Both the position numbers and the translations under genes were made by a program. Below are positions 55,554 through 64,000 of a DNA stretch of 64,000 nt, one piece after another. The notes beneath the pieces were generated by a model. The model was given only the letters and a program-made list of their open reading frames with translations, ran no database searches and was not told the DNA's origin. Every line of letters begins with the position of its first letter. The first letter of the stretch is position 1. Source of the stretch: JADGHX01 sp037200125 (GTDB taxonomy: Bacteria > Pseudomonadota > Gammaproteobacteria > Steroidobacterales > Steroidobacteraceae); assembly GCA_037200125.1 (NCBI GenBank), contig JBBCGS010000002.1, positions 248,001-312,000 of the forward strand. Direction: 5' to 3'.

Positions 55554-56581
55554 GAATTCACTTCCGGATCGGGATCGAGAACCTTGTTCAGTGCCGTGAT
55601 CAACCGCTTCTGGCCGGGGAAATATTCCCACTCGAACGCGAGCGGATACGGCGTATCCCACCCCGTCACGCGCTGGATCGGCGCCTCCAGGCTCCAGAAG
55701 CATTCCTCCTGGATCGTTGCGCTCAGCTCCGCGCCCAGGCCCGCGAACCGTGTGGCCTCGTGAGCCACCACGCAGCGGCCGGTCTTTTTCACCGACCGCA
55801 CGATTGTCTCAGTATCGAGCGGCATGATCGATCTCAGATCGATGACTTCCGCATCGATCCCCATCTGCGCAACAGCGGCCAGCGCCACGTGGACCAGCGT
55901 GCCGTAGGCCACGACGGTCACTGCGGAACCCTCACGAACGATCTGCGCCTTTCCCAGCGGCACGCGATAGTCGCCATCCGGCACTTCACCCTGGGGGTGA
56001 GTATTCCACGTCACGGCGGGTTTGTGAGGATCGCCGTCGAACGGGCCGTTGTACAGGCGTTTCGGCTCCAGGAAGATCACCGGGTCGCCCTCTTCGACCG
56101 ACGAGATCAGGAGCCCCTTGGCATCGTAAGGGTTCGAAGGCATCACGACCTTCACGCCGCAGACATGAGCGAAAAGCGCCTCGGGGCTTTGCGAGTGGGT
56201 CTGGCCACCCCGAATGCCGCCACCGCAGGGCATGCGCACCACAACGGGCGCCGTGAACTCCCCACCGCTCCGATATCGGATGCGGGCAAGCTCGCTCACG
56301 ATCTGGTCATACGCGGGGTACACGTAGTCCGCGAACTGGATTTCCGCGATCGGTCGCAGCCCGTTCACCGCCATGCCGATGGCGGCCGCGACGATGCCGC
56401 CTTCCGCGATCGGCGTATCGAATACACGACTTTCGCCGAAACGCTTCTGCAACCCTTCCGTGCAGCGAAAGACGCCGCCGAAATAGCCAACGTCTTCCCC
56501 CATGACCACGACCGACGGATCGCGATCCATGAGCGTGTGCATGGCGGAGTTGATCGCCTGGATCATGTTCATTCGGGCCAT
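55550..56581 (-). CDS. bkdA2: 2-oxoisovalerate dehydrogenase E1 beta subunit
   Basis: A 343-residue transketolase-C-type subunit. VVMGEDVGYFGGVFRCTEGLQKRFGESRVFDTPIAEGGIVAAAIGMAVNGLRPIAEIQFADY is a strong E1 beta signature, followed by HSQSPEALFAHVCGVKVVMPSNPYDAKGLL. The ATG at 56581 is correct; longer frames are arginine-rich. It is five bases from the E1 alpha stop. It forms the heterotetramer that decarboxylates branched-chain 2-oxo acids. Confidence 0.93.
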   Translation of the reverse strand: MARMNMIQAINSAMHTLMDRDPSVVVMGEDVGYFGGVFRCTEGLQKRFGESRVFDTPIAEGGIVAAAIGMAVNGLRPIAEIQFADYVYPAYDQIVSELARIRYRSGGEFTAPVVVRMPCGGGIRGGQTHSQSPEALFAHVCGVKVVMPSNPYDAKGLLISSVEEGDPVIFLEPKRLYNGPFDGDPHKPAVTWNTHPQGEVPDGDYRVPLGKAQIVREGSAVTVVAYGTLVHVALAAVAQMGIDAEVIDLRSIMPLDTETIVRSVKKTGRCVVAHEATRFAGLGAELSATIQEECFWSLEAPIQRVTGWDTPYPLAFEWEYFPGQKRLITALNKVLDPDPEVNS

Positions 56582-56586
56582 GATCG

Positions 56587-57822
56587 TCAGGCCTTCTCTT
56601 TCGCGAGCTGCTCGCGCTGGCGGCGCAGGTGCTCCGGCATGTCGTGGTACACATCGTCGAACATCGTGAGCGGATCGAGGCGCGGGCCCTCGTTCAGCGT
56701 GCCGTAGGAGCACGCCTCTTCCCACGATCTCGTCACGTGCTCCTCGCACTCCGTCACGAGCGCCTGATGCTTCTCGTCGCTCCATTCGCCCAGCGCGACG
56801 AGGTGCTTCTTCAGCCGATCGATCGGATCGCCGAGGGGCCATGAAGCCTCTTCATCTTTCGGGCGATAACGCGAAGGATCATCGCTGGTGGAATGCGCGG
56901 CCGCGCGATACGTGACGAGCTCGATCACCGTGGCACCCAGACCCTGCCGCGCGCGCTCCGCGGCCCAGCGAGTGACGGCATACACGGCCGGAAAATCATT
57001 GCCATCGACACGAATGCCGGGAAGCCCGAAGCCCAGCGCGCGCGCGGCGAACGACGGCCCCTGACCGCCCGCCATGCCCTGGAACGTCGAGATGGCCCAC
57101 TGATTGTTGACGATGTTGATGATGGCCGGCGCGCGATACGACGAGGCGAAAACCATGGCGTAGTGCACGTCGGCCTCGGCGCTCGAGCCCTCACCGGTCC
57201 AGGTGGCGGCGAGCGACGTTTCGCCCTTGATCGACGAACCCATGGCCCAGCCCACGGCCTGCGGCACCTGCGTCGCGAGGTTCCCCGAAATGGAGAACAG
57301 CCGTTTGGCGGCCGAGTGGTACATCACCGGAAGCTGTCTGCCCTTGCACATGTCTCGTGTGTTGGACAGAAGCTGGCACATCAGGTCGACCATGCCCACG
57401 CCCCGCAACAGGTAGAGGCCCTGCACGCGATACGACGGAAACAACATGTCTTTGGGGTCGAGCGCCATGCCGGCCGCAACCGCCACGGCTTCCTCGCCCG
57501 TCGACTTCATATAGAAGGAGATACGGCCCTGGCGCTGCGCCTTCAGCATCCGCTCGTCATAGACGCGCGTGAGCACCATGATTCGCAGCCCTTCGCGCAG
57601 CGTGTCGGGCGCAAGAGCGGGGTTCCACTCCCCGAGCGCCCGATGGCCGTCATCGAGCACACGCACCAGCTCGACAGCGAGCGACTCGATATCGCGCGCG
57701 TTCGCACCAGGGCTCGGACGCGGCACGGCGCCGGCGGGCGACAGCGCCACGTAGCTGAAGTCGGGTTTCTCGCCGGGGCGGGCCGGCGGGTGGGGAACAT
57801 GAAGCTGAGGCTTGTTGTTCAT
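56587..57822 (-). CDS. bkdA1: 2-oxoisovalerate dehydrogenase E1 alpha subunit
   Basis: A 411-residue thiamine-diphosphate-binding subunit. The ThDP motif runs from WTGEGSSAEADVHYAM to INIVNNQWAI, and the phosphorylation-loop region HSTSDDPSRYR is present. The ATG at 57822 starts MNNKPQLHVPHPP. The genes for the lipoyl acyltransferase E2 and E3 that complete the complex are not in this window. The intergenic stretch upstream (57823-57958) shows nothing notable. Confidence 0.93.
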   Translation of the reverse strand: MNNKPQLHVPHPPARPGEKPDFSYVALSPAGAVPRPSPGANARDIESLAVELVRVLDDGHRALGEWNPALAPDTLREGLRIMVLTRVYDERMLKAQRQGRISFYMKSTGEEAVAVAAGMALDPKDMLFPSYRVQGLYLLRGVGMVDLMCQLLSNTRDMCKGRQLPVMYHSAAKRLFSISGNLATQVPQAVGWAMGSSIKGETSLAATWTGEGSSAEADVHYAMVFASSYRAPAIINIVNNQWAISTFQGMAGGQGPSFAARALGFGLPGIRVDGNDFPAVYAVTRWAAERARQGLGATVIELVTYRAAAHSTSDDPSRYRPKDEEASWPLGDPIDRLKKHLVALGEWSDEKHQALVTECEEHVTRSWEEACSYGTLNEGPRLDPLTMFDDVYHDMPEHLRRQREQLAKEKA

Positions 57823-57958
57823 GGTTTCGTGAGCCCGGAAAGCGGATGAACGCCGCCAACGCGGCGAACGTTGCGCCGGGAGGCTACTCCAGCGGCCCGC
57901 AACAGTTGTTGCGAAACGCGGTCAGGACGTTCCGATTTTGCAGCACACATTGCACCGA

Positions 57959-58912
57959 TCACGCTGCGAGCCCTCGGAATTTCACGGCGTCGGTATTCCC
58001 GCCGCACAACACGACGCCCACGCGCTCGCCGTCGGCCGGTTTATACGCACCGCTGAGGAGCGCGGCCATCGCAGCGGCCCCGCCGGGCTCGGACGCGATG
58101 CACAGGGCGCGCCACAATTCCCGCTGCGCGTGGCGAATCGCGTCATCCTCCACGAGCACCACGCGATCGACGAACTGCTGGGCGAGCGGAAACATCAACT
58201 CACCCACGCGGCGAGGCGCGAGCGAGTCGGCGGCGATGCCGCCCGCCTCCGCATCCACCGGCTCGCCCGCCTCGAGCGCGCGATACAGAGTGGGCGAGGC
58301 ATGCGGCTCGACAGCGATGAGCCGCGTCTTGCCGCAAGACCACGCAGCCATACCGCCGATGAGCCCGCCCCCGCCCACGGCGATCAGCACGGTATCGAGC
58401 GCGGGAGCCTGTTCTTCCAGCTCCAGGCCGAGCGTCCCCTGCCCCAGCAGCGTTTCGACCTGATCGTAGGCGTGGATCTCCATCGCGCCCGACTCGGCGA
58501 TGAAGCGGCGACTCGCCTCGAGCGCATCCGCATAACGTTCGCCGGCGATCACGAGCTTCGCGTTCAGGCCGCGAATACGTTCCTGCTTCGTCGCGGCGGC
58601 AACCGACGGAACGAAGATCGTCGCCGGAATACCCAACCGGTTCGCGGCGAATGCAACGGCGAGACCATGATTGCCGCCGGACGCCGCGACGACGCCCGCC
58701 TTCGGCACGGGCCGCGTCAGCAGGCTCGTGAACGCGCCACGTGTCTTGAACGAGCCCGCATGCTGAAGAAATTCCAGCTTGAGAACGACGGATTGCGAGG
58801 CGAGCCCGAAGTCGGCAGCCTCGACTTCAACGACGGGCGTGCGCCGGATGTGCGCCCGAATGCGTTCGTGGGTTCGCGCAATCTGCTCGCGCGTGAGCTG
58901 CGGGGTGTCCAT
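57959..58912 (-). CDS. Threonine/serine dehydratase-like PLP enzyme
   Basis: A 317-residue fold-type II PLP enzyme. HAGSFKTRGAF carries the Schiff-base lysine and AVGGGGLIGGMAAW the phosphate-binding glycine loop. The length without an ACT domain fits catabolic threonine/serine dehydratases or serine-racemase relatives rather than biosynthetic IlvA. The ATG at 58912 starts the conserved MDTPQLTREQI. The product 2-oxobutanoate could link to the adjacent branched-chain genes, which is inference. Confidence 0.85.
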   Translation of the reverse strand: MDTPQLTREQIARTHERIRAHIRRTPVVEVEAADFGLASQSVVLKLEFLQHAGSFKTRGAFTSLLTRPVPKAGVVAASGGNHGLAVAFAANRLGIPATIFVPSVAAATKQERIRGLNAKLVIAGERYADALEASRRFIAESGAMEIHAYDQVETLLGQGTLGLELEEQAPALDTVLIAVGGGGLIGGMAAWSCGKTRLIAVEPHASPTLYRALEAGEPVDAEAGGIAADSLAPRRVGELMFPLAQQFVDRVVLVEDDAIRHAQRELWRALCIASEPGGAAAMAALLSGAYKPADGERVGVVLCGGNTDAVKFRGLAA

Positions 58913-58960
58913 TGCGCCCGATTGTATCGGCCCCGGCCGCCCGGACTCCACGCACCTTCG

Positions 58961-59290
58961 CTACCCCTTTCGGGCGAGCCTGCGTATCGCGAGCCCGCCG
59001 AACAGTCCCGTCATGCCGACCAGTACACCCACCGACAACAGGGTCGAAACGAAGTGGAACTCCTCGAGGCCCGCAACGGCGAGCGCGAACATCACGATCA
59101 GTGTCGTGAAGACCACGAGGCCATCCGGGATGCGCGTCGTGAGGATCAGCGCCGACGCGGCAATCAGCAGCACCGTCCACGGCCCGATGAAAGCGAGCGT
59201 GACTCCAACGACCTTCGCCCAGACGTATTCGCCCCGCGAGACAGGCTGGCTCACGTTTCGCATCTCGACGATCAATGCCTCACCGCTCAT
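58961..59290 (-). CDS. Small membrane protein of unknown function
   Basis: A 109-residue protein with three hydrophobic segments (about 25-47, 52-72, 77-97) and a short basic C-terminal tail (RRLARKG). GGAG six bases before the ATG at 59290 fixes the start; upstream codons are not protein-like. I do not recognise a family. Confidence 0.65.
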   Translation of the reverse strand: MSGEALIVEMRNVSQPVSRGEYVWAKVVGVTLAFIGPWTVLLIAASALILTTRIPDGLVVFTTLIVMFALAVAGLEEFHFVSTLLSVGVLVGMTGLFGGLAIRRLARKG

Positions 59291-59474
59291 TTTTTCTCCG
59301 TTTTGCGCTCGGCCTTGCGCAGGCGCGCAACCCGATGCCAAGCCCTCGCGCACGCTTGATGTCACCGGAGATCGGCGACGCACGGGCTTCAGGCATTGTC
59401 GTGATCGAGCCTTCGTTTGAAGCCCGCGCGCGATGCTTTCACCATGCGGTGACCTTGAGGGAGGGGCACCGTTC

Positions 59475-59852
59475 TTGGGCAAGTTACTCACGCGATTCCT
59501 GCGCTTCCGACGCAAGTCGTCCGCGCCTATCGCTGGGCACGACACGCACGTTGCGGACTATCGGGCCGTCTCTATTGTTCCGATGCAGAGCGCGTGCGCC
59601 GAGGCGCGGCGGCTCAGGAGAAGTCGCTACCTGTTGAACGAGGCGCCGCGTCTTCCGCTATCTCAATGTCCGCAGCCGCTGACCTGCTCGTGCAGCTATC
59701 GCAAGTTTCCCGATCGAAGGGTTGCCGAGCGGCGCGACATCGCGGCGAGCGGTCGCTGGTTCATGGGACAGGATCGGCGCAAATCGAGCGGCCGGCGCGC
59801 CACCGACCACCACCTCTCACGCATCGAGATGACCTGGCCGGACCGGGAATAA
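59475..59852 (+). CDS. Conserved small protein with DRR motifs
   Basis: A 125-residue soluble protein. VADYRAVSIVP, CAEARRL, RYLLNEAPRLPLSQCPQPLTCSCSYRKFPDRRVAERRD and QDRRKSSGRRATD follow a cysteine-rich, DRR-repeat pattern that I recall in many proteobacterial proteins of unknown function. GGGAGGGG supports a TTG start at 59475; an ATG at 59433 without a ribosome site would add 14 residues. Function unknown. Confidence 0.6.
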   Translation: MGKLLTRFLRFRRKSSAPIAGHDTHVADYRAVSIVPMQSACAEARRLRRSRYLLNEAPRLPLSQCPQPLTCSCSYRKFPDRRVAERRDIAASGRWFMGQDRRKSSGRRATDHHLSRIEMTWPDRE

Positions 59853-59926
59853 AACGTCCGACATCCGTATCACGGAATTTTTTCCGGGCGACGATTGGTT
59901 TATTCAGGTAGCCTCGTCACACACGC

Positions 59927-60637
59927 GTGCTGCCTACCATTGGACATTTTCTCTTCCGATACCGGAACGCCCTGTTCCCGGTGGCGTGCTTGCCCCTGTT
60001 TCTTCCAGGGCCCGAACCCTTCGACGACACGCTCGTCGCGACGCTGATCGGCGCCCTCGTGGCGCTGCTGGGGCAATTGGTTCGCGCCGTCACCATCGGT
60101 TTTCGCTATGTCATACGCGGCGGCAAGGGCCGCCGGGTGTATGCCGAAGACCTCGTGACGGATGGCGTGTACGCCCACGTACGCAATCCCATGTACGTAG
60201 GCAATCTGCTCATCGCCGCCGGCGTGGCAATCGCCGCCAATTCCTGGGCAACGCTCATCCTGGGCATTTCGCTCGGCGTGTTCATGTACATCTGCATCGT
60301 CGCGGCGGAAGAGCAGTACCTCCTCGGGCGCTTCGGCGAAGCGTTCAAGGCCTATTGCCGGGACGTGCCTCGCTGGCTACCGCGACCCGGCGCGCTGTTT
60401 CGCTCGTCCGAGCCGATGCAGTTCCGTTGGCGCCGGCTGCTGGTGAAGGAGTACGGCACCCCCTTCGGCTGGGTCAGCGCGATCATCCTCGTCACGCTGT
60501 TCAACTTCTGGCACGACGGTGAGTGGCCGGCGCGCCAGGTCGAGATCGACGCCATCACGTGGGCGTTCGTGATCGCCGTCGTGTTCTGGTTCACCGCCTG
60601 GCGATTGAAGAAATCCCGCACGATCCAGGCGGATTGA
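59927..60637 (+). CDS. Isoprenylcysteine/phospholipid methyltransferase-like membrane protein
   Basis: A 236-residue membrane protein with about five helices. LVTDGVYAHVRNPMYVGNLL and EEQYLLGRFGEAFKAYCRDVPRWLPR are the ICMT/PEMT-family signatures that bind S-adenosylmethionine near the membrane. The start is a GTG at 59927. Substrate unknown. Confidence 0.82.
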   Translation: MLPTIGHFLFRYRNALFPVACLPLFLPGPEPFDDTLVATLIGALVALLGQLVRAVTIGFRYVIRGGKGRRVYAEDLVTDGVYAHVRNPMYVGNLLIAAGVAIAANSWATLILGISLGVFMYICIVAAEEQYLLGRFGEAFKAYCRDVPRWLPRPGALFRSSEPMQFRWRRLLVKEYGTPFGWVSAIILVTLFNFWHDGEWPARQVEIDAITWAFVIAVVFWFTAWRLKKSRTIQAD

Positions 60638-60656
60638 TCTCCCGGGCGCAAAGCCC

Positions 60657-60794
60657 TTACGGCCCGCCTTCCTTCGGCCCGACAGCCCGGCGCAGCAGGT
60701 AGAGCTTGCGAGCCACCAGCGCGAGCATCCCGCCCGCTGAAGTGGCGCCCGCGGCGAGCGCAATTGCCGCGGTGGAAATGCAGGCTGGACACAT
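60657..60794 (-). CDS. 45-residue membrane protein starting MCPAC
   Basis: A short minus-strand frame starting MCPACISTAAIALAAGATS, followed by GGMLALVARKLYLLRR and a short charged tail. Small proteins with the same MCPAC...AGATSxGG opening are common in proteobacteria as single-helix membrane proteins of unknown role. GAGAGGTGG just upstream of the ATG at 60794 is a good ribosome site, and the convergent gene ends 20 bp away. Confidence 0.7.
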   Translation of the reverse strand: MCPACISTAAIALAAGATSAGGMLALVARKLYLLRRAVGPKEGGP

Positions 60795-60871
60795 CGGCGC
60801 CACCTCTCAGTTGCGACCCGTACCACCGGGCCTCCCTATGAAGACGCGCAAGACCGGGCACATTCGACAGA

Positions 60872-62122
60872 TCAGAAGACGCTGATCTCGGTGATTTCGG
60901 TGAGCCGGTCGAGCAGTTGGCGGCGCACGGCGTCGTCGTCCGCCAAGCCCAACGCGCGATCGAATGCGTCGACGGCCTCGCTGTAGCGGTTTACGCCCTT
61001 CAGCAGGTGCGCGCGCACAGCCCAGTACGGCTGGTAGTTCGCCGCGGCCCGCGCACCGACCTCATCGAGCAATTCCAGACCCCGGCGCGCCCCTTTCACC
61101 TCCGCGACGGCGGCGGCCCTTGCGACGAGCGCGCCGAGAGCCGGCGAAAGCTGCACGAGGCGCTCATAGAACAGCGCGATCGCGTGCCAATCCGTCCGCC
61201 CCGTGCGTGCGCGCTCGGCGTGAACGGACTGGATGGCCGCCTCGAGCTGGAAACGGCCCGGCCGCCCGAATCTCGCCGCGCTCGCAAGCACGCGTTCCGC
61301 ATCCGCGATCATCGGGGCGTTCCAGCGATTCGGATCCTGCTCGGAGAGCGGAACGAAGCGGCCGCCTTCCGAGCGCCGCGCGGGTCGCCGCGCTTCACAG
61401 TGAAGCATCAGCGCAAGCAGGCCCTGCGCCTCGGGCTCATCCGGCATCACTTCGAGCAGCACGCGAGCGAGCCAGATGGCCTCCTCCGCAAGGCCGCGCG
61501 CGCGAGCGTCGACCCCGGCGGCGTCTTCCCAGCCGTTGCCGTACGCGGCGTAGATCGCATCCAGCACCGCGTCGAGCCGGTCGGGCAGGTCACGCGCTTC
61601 CGGGACCTCGAACGCGATGCCGGCCTCGCGAATCTTGTTCTTCGCCCGCACGAGGCGCTGGCTCATCGTCGCCGGAGCGACCAGGAATGCACGCGCGATC
61701 TGCGCGCCTTCGAGCCCGAGCACCGCCTGAAGCATCAGCGGCGTGCGCATGTCCGCATCGATCGCCGGATGCGCGCAGACGAACAGCAACTTCAGCCGCT
61801 CATCGGGCAGCGGGCCGGGTGGCTCGGCGTCAAACGGCTCCGATGCGAGGATCTCCAGCGTCAGCGCGTTGGCTTCGCGCATCTTTTCGTGGCGCGCGCG
61901 ATCCACCAGCCGGCGGCGAGCCGCCGTGAGCAGCCACGCCTCGGGACTGTTCGGGATGCCGCTGTGCGCCCACGACGTGAGTGCGGCAAGCAGCGCCTCG
62001 CTCAACGCATCTTCCGCGGCGGCAACGTCCCGCGTGCGTGACGAAAGGAAAGCAACGAGCCGGCCGTAATGCTCGCGAGCCGCGCTCTCGACCGCATTAC
62101 GCGCTGCGTGGCTATCAATCAT
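60872..62122 (-). CDS. ECF42-type RNA polymerase sigma factor
   Basis: A 416-residue sigma factor. Sigma region 2 (AAEDALSEALLAALTSW, SPEAWLLTAARRRLVDRARHEK) and region 4 (LMLQAVLGLEGAQIARAFLVAPATMSQRLVRAKNKIRE) are followed by a long C-terminal helical extension of TPR-like repeats, which is the mark of ECF42. These are usually encoded next to DGPF/YCII proteins, as here. The ATG at 62122 overlaps the YCII stop by eight bases. No anti-sigma factor is beside it; the extension is thought to control activity in this group. Confidence 0.85.
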   Translation of the reverse strand: MIDSHAARNAVESAAREHYGRLVAFLSSRTRDVAAAEDALSEALLAALTSWAHSGIPNSPEAWLLTAARRRLVDRARHEKMREANALTLEILASEPFDAEPPGPLPDERLKLLFVCAHPAIDADMRTPLMLQAVLGLEGAQIARAFLVAPATMSQRLVRAKNKIREAGIAFEVPEARDLPDRLDAVLDAIYAAYGNGWEDAAGVDARARGLAEEAIWLARVLLEVMPDEPEAQGLLALMLHCEARRPARRSEGGRFVPLSEQDPNRWNAPMIADAERVLASAARFGRPGRFQLEAAIQSVHAERARTGRTDWHAIALFYERLVQLSPALGALVARAAAVAEVKGARRGLELLDEVGARAAANYQPYWAVRAHLLKGVNRYSEAVDAFDRALGLADDDAVRRQLLDRLTEITEISVF

Positions 62123-62492
62123 CGCTGCAGGTGAGGCGTCGTTTCCGCTCGGGCGCGAGCGGCCGCACCTCGACGGCTCCCACGGCGGTCGCCGGGCATC
62201 GCGAGGCCCACGCCAGGGCGAGGTCGAGCGACGGCAACTCGAGAACGATGAAGCCGGCGAGCTGTTCCTTGGTGTTCGCGTACGGCCCGTCCTGAATGTG
62301 CTTCTTGCCCTCGCGATGGCGTACGGTCGTGCCCGTTTCCGGCGCGTGGAGCGGCTCGCCACCCACGTATACGCCCGCGTCTACGAGCGAGCGGTAGTAG
62401 GCCCGCCAGGCGCCGTAGTACTCGGACTCGTCCGGCTGCCCGCGATTGGCAAAGGTGTCCGGGTTCTCGTAGATGAGCAGGGCGTACTTCAC
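62115..62492 (-). CDS. YCII/DGPF-domain protein
   Basis: A 125-residue protein of the YCII family. KYALLIYENPDTF is at the start, HIQDGPYANTKEQLAGFIVLELPSLDLALAWA in the middle (DGPY in place of the usual DGPF) and VEVRPLAP near the end. The start is a GTG at 62492 with GAGGAGA upstream. Coexpression with the ECF42 sigma factor is typical; the molecular function of the family is unknown. Confidence 0.88.
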   Translation of the reverse strand: MKYALLIYENPDTFANRGQPDESEYYGAWRAYYRSLVDAGVYVGGEPLHAPETGTTVRHREGKKHIQDGPYANTKEQLAGFIVLELPSLDLALAWASRCPATAVGAVEVRPLAPERKRRLTCSDD

Positions 62493-62612
62493 GGCTCGTT
62501 TCTCCTCATGCGCGGGGCTACAAGGATGACGAGCGGCGCCGCCTGAAACCGACATCTCCGCCGAAAAAAGCGCTCGTCCCGGCGCAAACGGGCGCCGAAG
62601 CCCGCGCTCCCG

Positions 62613-63107
62613 TCAGCCCTGCGGCGCCGTCCAGCCCATGATCGGGACCGAGCTGATCGAGTTCTTCGGGCTGCCCTCGATCACGCGATCGCTGTAAGAC
62701 ACGTATACGAGCACGTTGCGGGCGCGGTCGAAGAACCGCACGACGTGAAGCTGCTTGAACACGAGGCTGCGGCGCTCGTCGAACACGCTCTCCCCGTCCT
62801 GCAACTCCCCGTTGATGTGGATGGGTCCGACCTGCCGGCACGCGATGCTGGCATCGCTCGTGTCCTCGGCGAAACCGAGGCTGCCCTTCACGCCGCCCGT
62901 GACAGCGCGGCTGATGTGGCAGGCAACGCCCTGCACTTTCGGATCATCGAAGCCATCGACGACGATGCGATCGTCGGGGCCGAGCCAGCGAAAGCGGGTG
63001 TTCACCTGCCCGGTCGTCCCACGCTCCGGCCGGCTCCATATCCAGCCGATGAACGCGAGCACAACGACCAGCGCACACACTCCGAGGATCGCGGCGAACT
63101 TCTTCAC
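62613..63107 (-). CDS. creA: CreA family protein
   Basis: A 164-residue protein with an N-terminal hydrophobic anchor (about 4-24). VVDGFDDPKVQGVACHISRAVTGGVKGSLGFAEDTSDASIACRQVGPI is the CreA core, with the conserved cysteine pair. The GTG at 63107 starts VKKFAAILG. CreA is named from the cre region of E. coli but its function is not known. Confidence 0.9.
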   Translation of the reverse strand: MKKFAAILGVCALVVVLAFIGWIWSRPERGTTGQVNTRFRWLGPDDRIVVDGFDDPKVQGVACHISRAVTGGVKGSLGFAEDTSDASIACRQVGPIHINGELQDGESVFDERRSLVFKQLHVVRFFDRARNVLVYVSYSDRVIEGSPKNSISSVPIMGWTAPQG

Positions 63108-63278
63108 GGTTGGCTCCAGCTGATTTGCGCAACGCCATGCTACGACCGCTACGGGGCAAAGCGTTACCGGAAGCACATTCCCCCACGCCGTGCCGGGCAT
63201 TTGTTCGCGACGGCGCTCCCATTCCGTCCGGTCGAGTGCGACGAAGAGCGCCGCGCGGTGCGGCGCAGCCCGTGGCCA

Positions 63279-64000
63279 CTATTCCGACTTGAAGCCCACG
63301 CGCGCGTGGCTGCCGTCGCAGAACGGCTTGTTGTTGCTGTGACCGCAGCGACAAAGGCGCGTCTGAGTCACACGCGCGACCACTCGGCCCGTGCCGCTCG
63401 TGATCTCGAGGTTGCCGCGAACCCGCAGCGGCCCATCCACCTGCGGATCAACCGCCAGCGCGCCGTCGCGCACGGCAAGCATGTCGGCCTTCCCGGTCGG
63501 CGGCTCGCCGCTCGCGCTGAAGCCGGCATCGTGATGCGAGCCGTCGCAGAACGGCTTGTTCTTGGAGGCGCCACATCGACACAGCGTCGCGCGGAATCCG
63601 AACGGCTCGCCGTTCAGGCGAATATCCCCGCGCACGGCATACGGGCCGGCCTCGCGGACGGCGACGAGATTCACCTGCGGAGCGGTTTCGTCGTGCTTGC
63701 CGTCCTTGCGCTGGTAGCGAATCGCGCCCGACGGGCAGGCGTGCGCGATTTCGACGAGACGATCGACTTCGATCGCATCGGGGCTGATCCAAGGACCCTT
63801 CACGTTGGCGAGGAATACTTTCGGCGCGCCGGTCACGCAGAAGCGCGCATGAATGCACTTCTTGCCTTCGTAGATCAGCGTGAGATCGTGGCCTTCGAGG
63901 TAATCGACGCCGTCGACAGTCCTCGGCACCGGCGGTGAACCGGGCGTTGCGGCCGGCGCTTGCACACCTGCCGCCCCGGCGGACACCACCGCCACAGGCG
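63279..64000 (-). CDS. CDGSH iron-sulfur protein with Fer4_19 domain, 5' end uncertain
   Basis: At least 238 residues. An N-terminal divergent single-cluster ferredoxin domain (LIYEGKKCIHARFCVTGAPKVF, HACPSGAIRY) is followed by two CDGSH zinc-finger-like modules (LCRCGASKNKPFCDGSH and LCRCGHSNNKPFCDGSH), each binding a 2Fe-2S cluster. A GTG at 63995 opens the visible frame, but an Ala/Pro-rich stretch there makes it possible that the gene starts beyond the window. The stop at 63279 is inside the window. Confidence 0.85.
   Translation of the reverse strand, partial: PVAVVSAGAAGVQAPAATPGSPPVPRTVDGVDYLEGHDLTLIYEGKKCIHARFCVTGAPKVFLANVKGPWISPDAIEVDRLVEIAHACPSGAIRYQRKDGKHDETAPQVNLVAVREAGPYAVRGDIRLNGEPFGFRATLCRCGASKNKPFCDGSHHDAGFSASGEPPTGKADMLAVRDGALAVDPQVDGPLRVRGNLEITSGTGRVVARVTQTRLCRCGHSNNKPFCDGSHARVGFKSE

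Noticed and set aside
1..64000. CRISPR arrays, tRNA/rRNA genes, prophage or insertion sequences
   Set aside because: I found no spaced direct repeats of CRISPR type, no cloverleaf with flanking conserved tRNA bases, and no transposase or integrase motif.

Overview
The window is GC-rich (roughly two thirds G+C by eye), densely coding DNA from a free-living Gram-negative bacterium. A TonB-dependent receptor, two RND efflux systems, a Tat-exported protein, outer-membrane lipoproteins and a complete formimidoylglutamate-deiminase-type histidine pathway fit a gammaproteobacterium, perhaps near Xanthomonadales/Steroidobacterales. That placement is inference. I see no rRNA, tRNA, CRISPR array, phage or insertion sequence.

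Layout. (1) 1-25290 is a histidine-utilisation island. The core is hutC-hutF (minus strand), diverging from hutI-hutH-hutG-hutU-hutD (plus strand) and giving the five-step route histidine > urocanate > imidazolonepropionate > formimidoylglutamate > formylglutamate > glutamate + formate. Around it lie a HisC-like aminotransferase, an operon of NHL beta-propeller / sodium-solute symporter / small exported protein, a five-gene operon (TonB receptor, unknown exported protein, DUF1592-type haem protein, Tat-exported DUF1552 protein, PF03640-type repeat protein) and an exported M14 peptidase. (2) 25651-30035: an RND pump whose permease gene is broken by one extra base. (3) 30234-39055: signalling and protease region with OsmC, a 1382-residue hybrid sensor kinase, a subtilase with GYTWSS repeats, a response regulator, an Hpt protein, a LuxR-type protein with a truncated receiver, and an XRE regulator. 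(4) 39914-44829: cytochrome c, VOC protein, LVIVD-like protein, DUF305 protein, a TonB C-terminal remnant and an unknown protein. (5) 45324-54374: a four-gene MdtABC-type RND operon with its outer-membrane lipoprotein. (6) 54543-58912: ilvE with branched-chain ketoacid dehydrogenase E1 alpha/beta, and a threonine dehydratase-like enzyme. (7) 58961-64000: small membrane proteins, a methyltransferase-like membrane protein, an ECF42-type sigma factor with its DGPF/YCII partner, CreA, and a CDGSH/Fer4_19 iron-sulfur protein.

The most interesting observation is regulatory. Five minus-strand promoters (near 77, 2975, 11868, 15595 and 25255) carry the same architecture: two TGTMTATACA-like inverted repeats exactly 22 bp apart centre to centre, lying over the -10 and -35 boxes. 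A single version sits between hutF and hutI. The core matches the TGTA-N2-TACA repeat that I recall for HutC, and hutC is in the cluster. This places the TonB/DUF1592/DUF1552/PF03640 operon, the symporter operon, the peptidase and the aminotransferase in one predicted urocanate-responsive regulon. It also predicts another member just off the left edge. The function of the DUF1592/DUF1552 set in histidine-linked metabolism is not known to me and is the best candidate here for an undescribed system.
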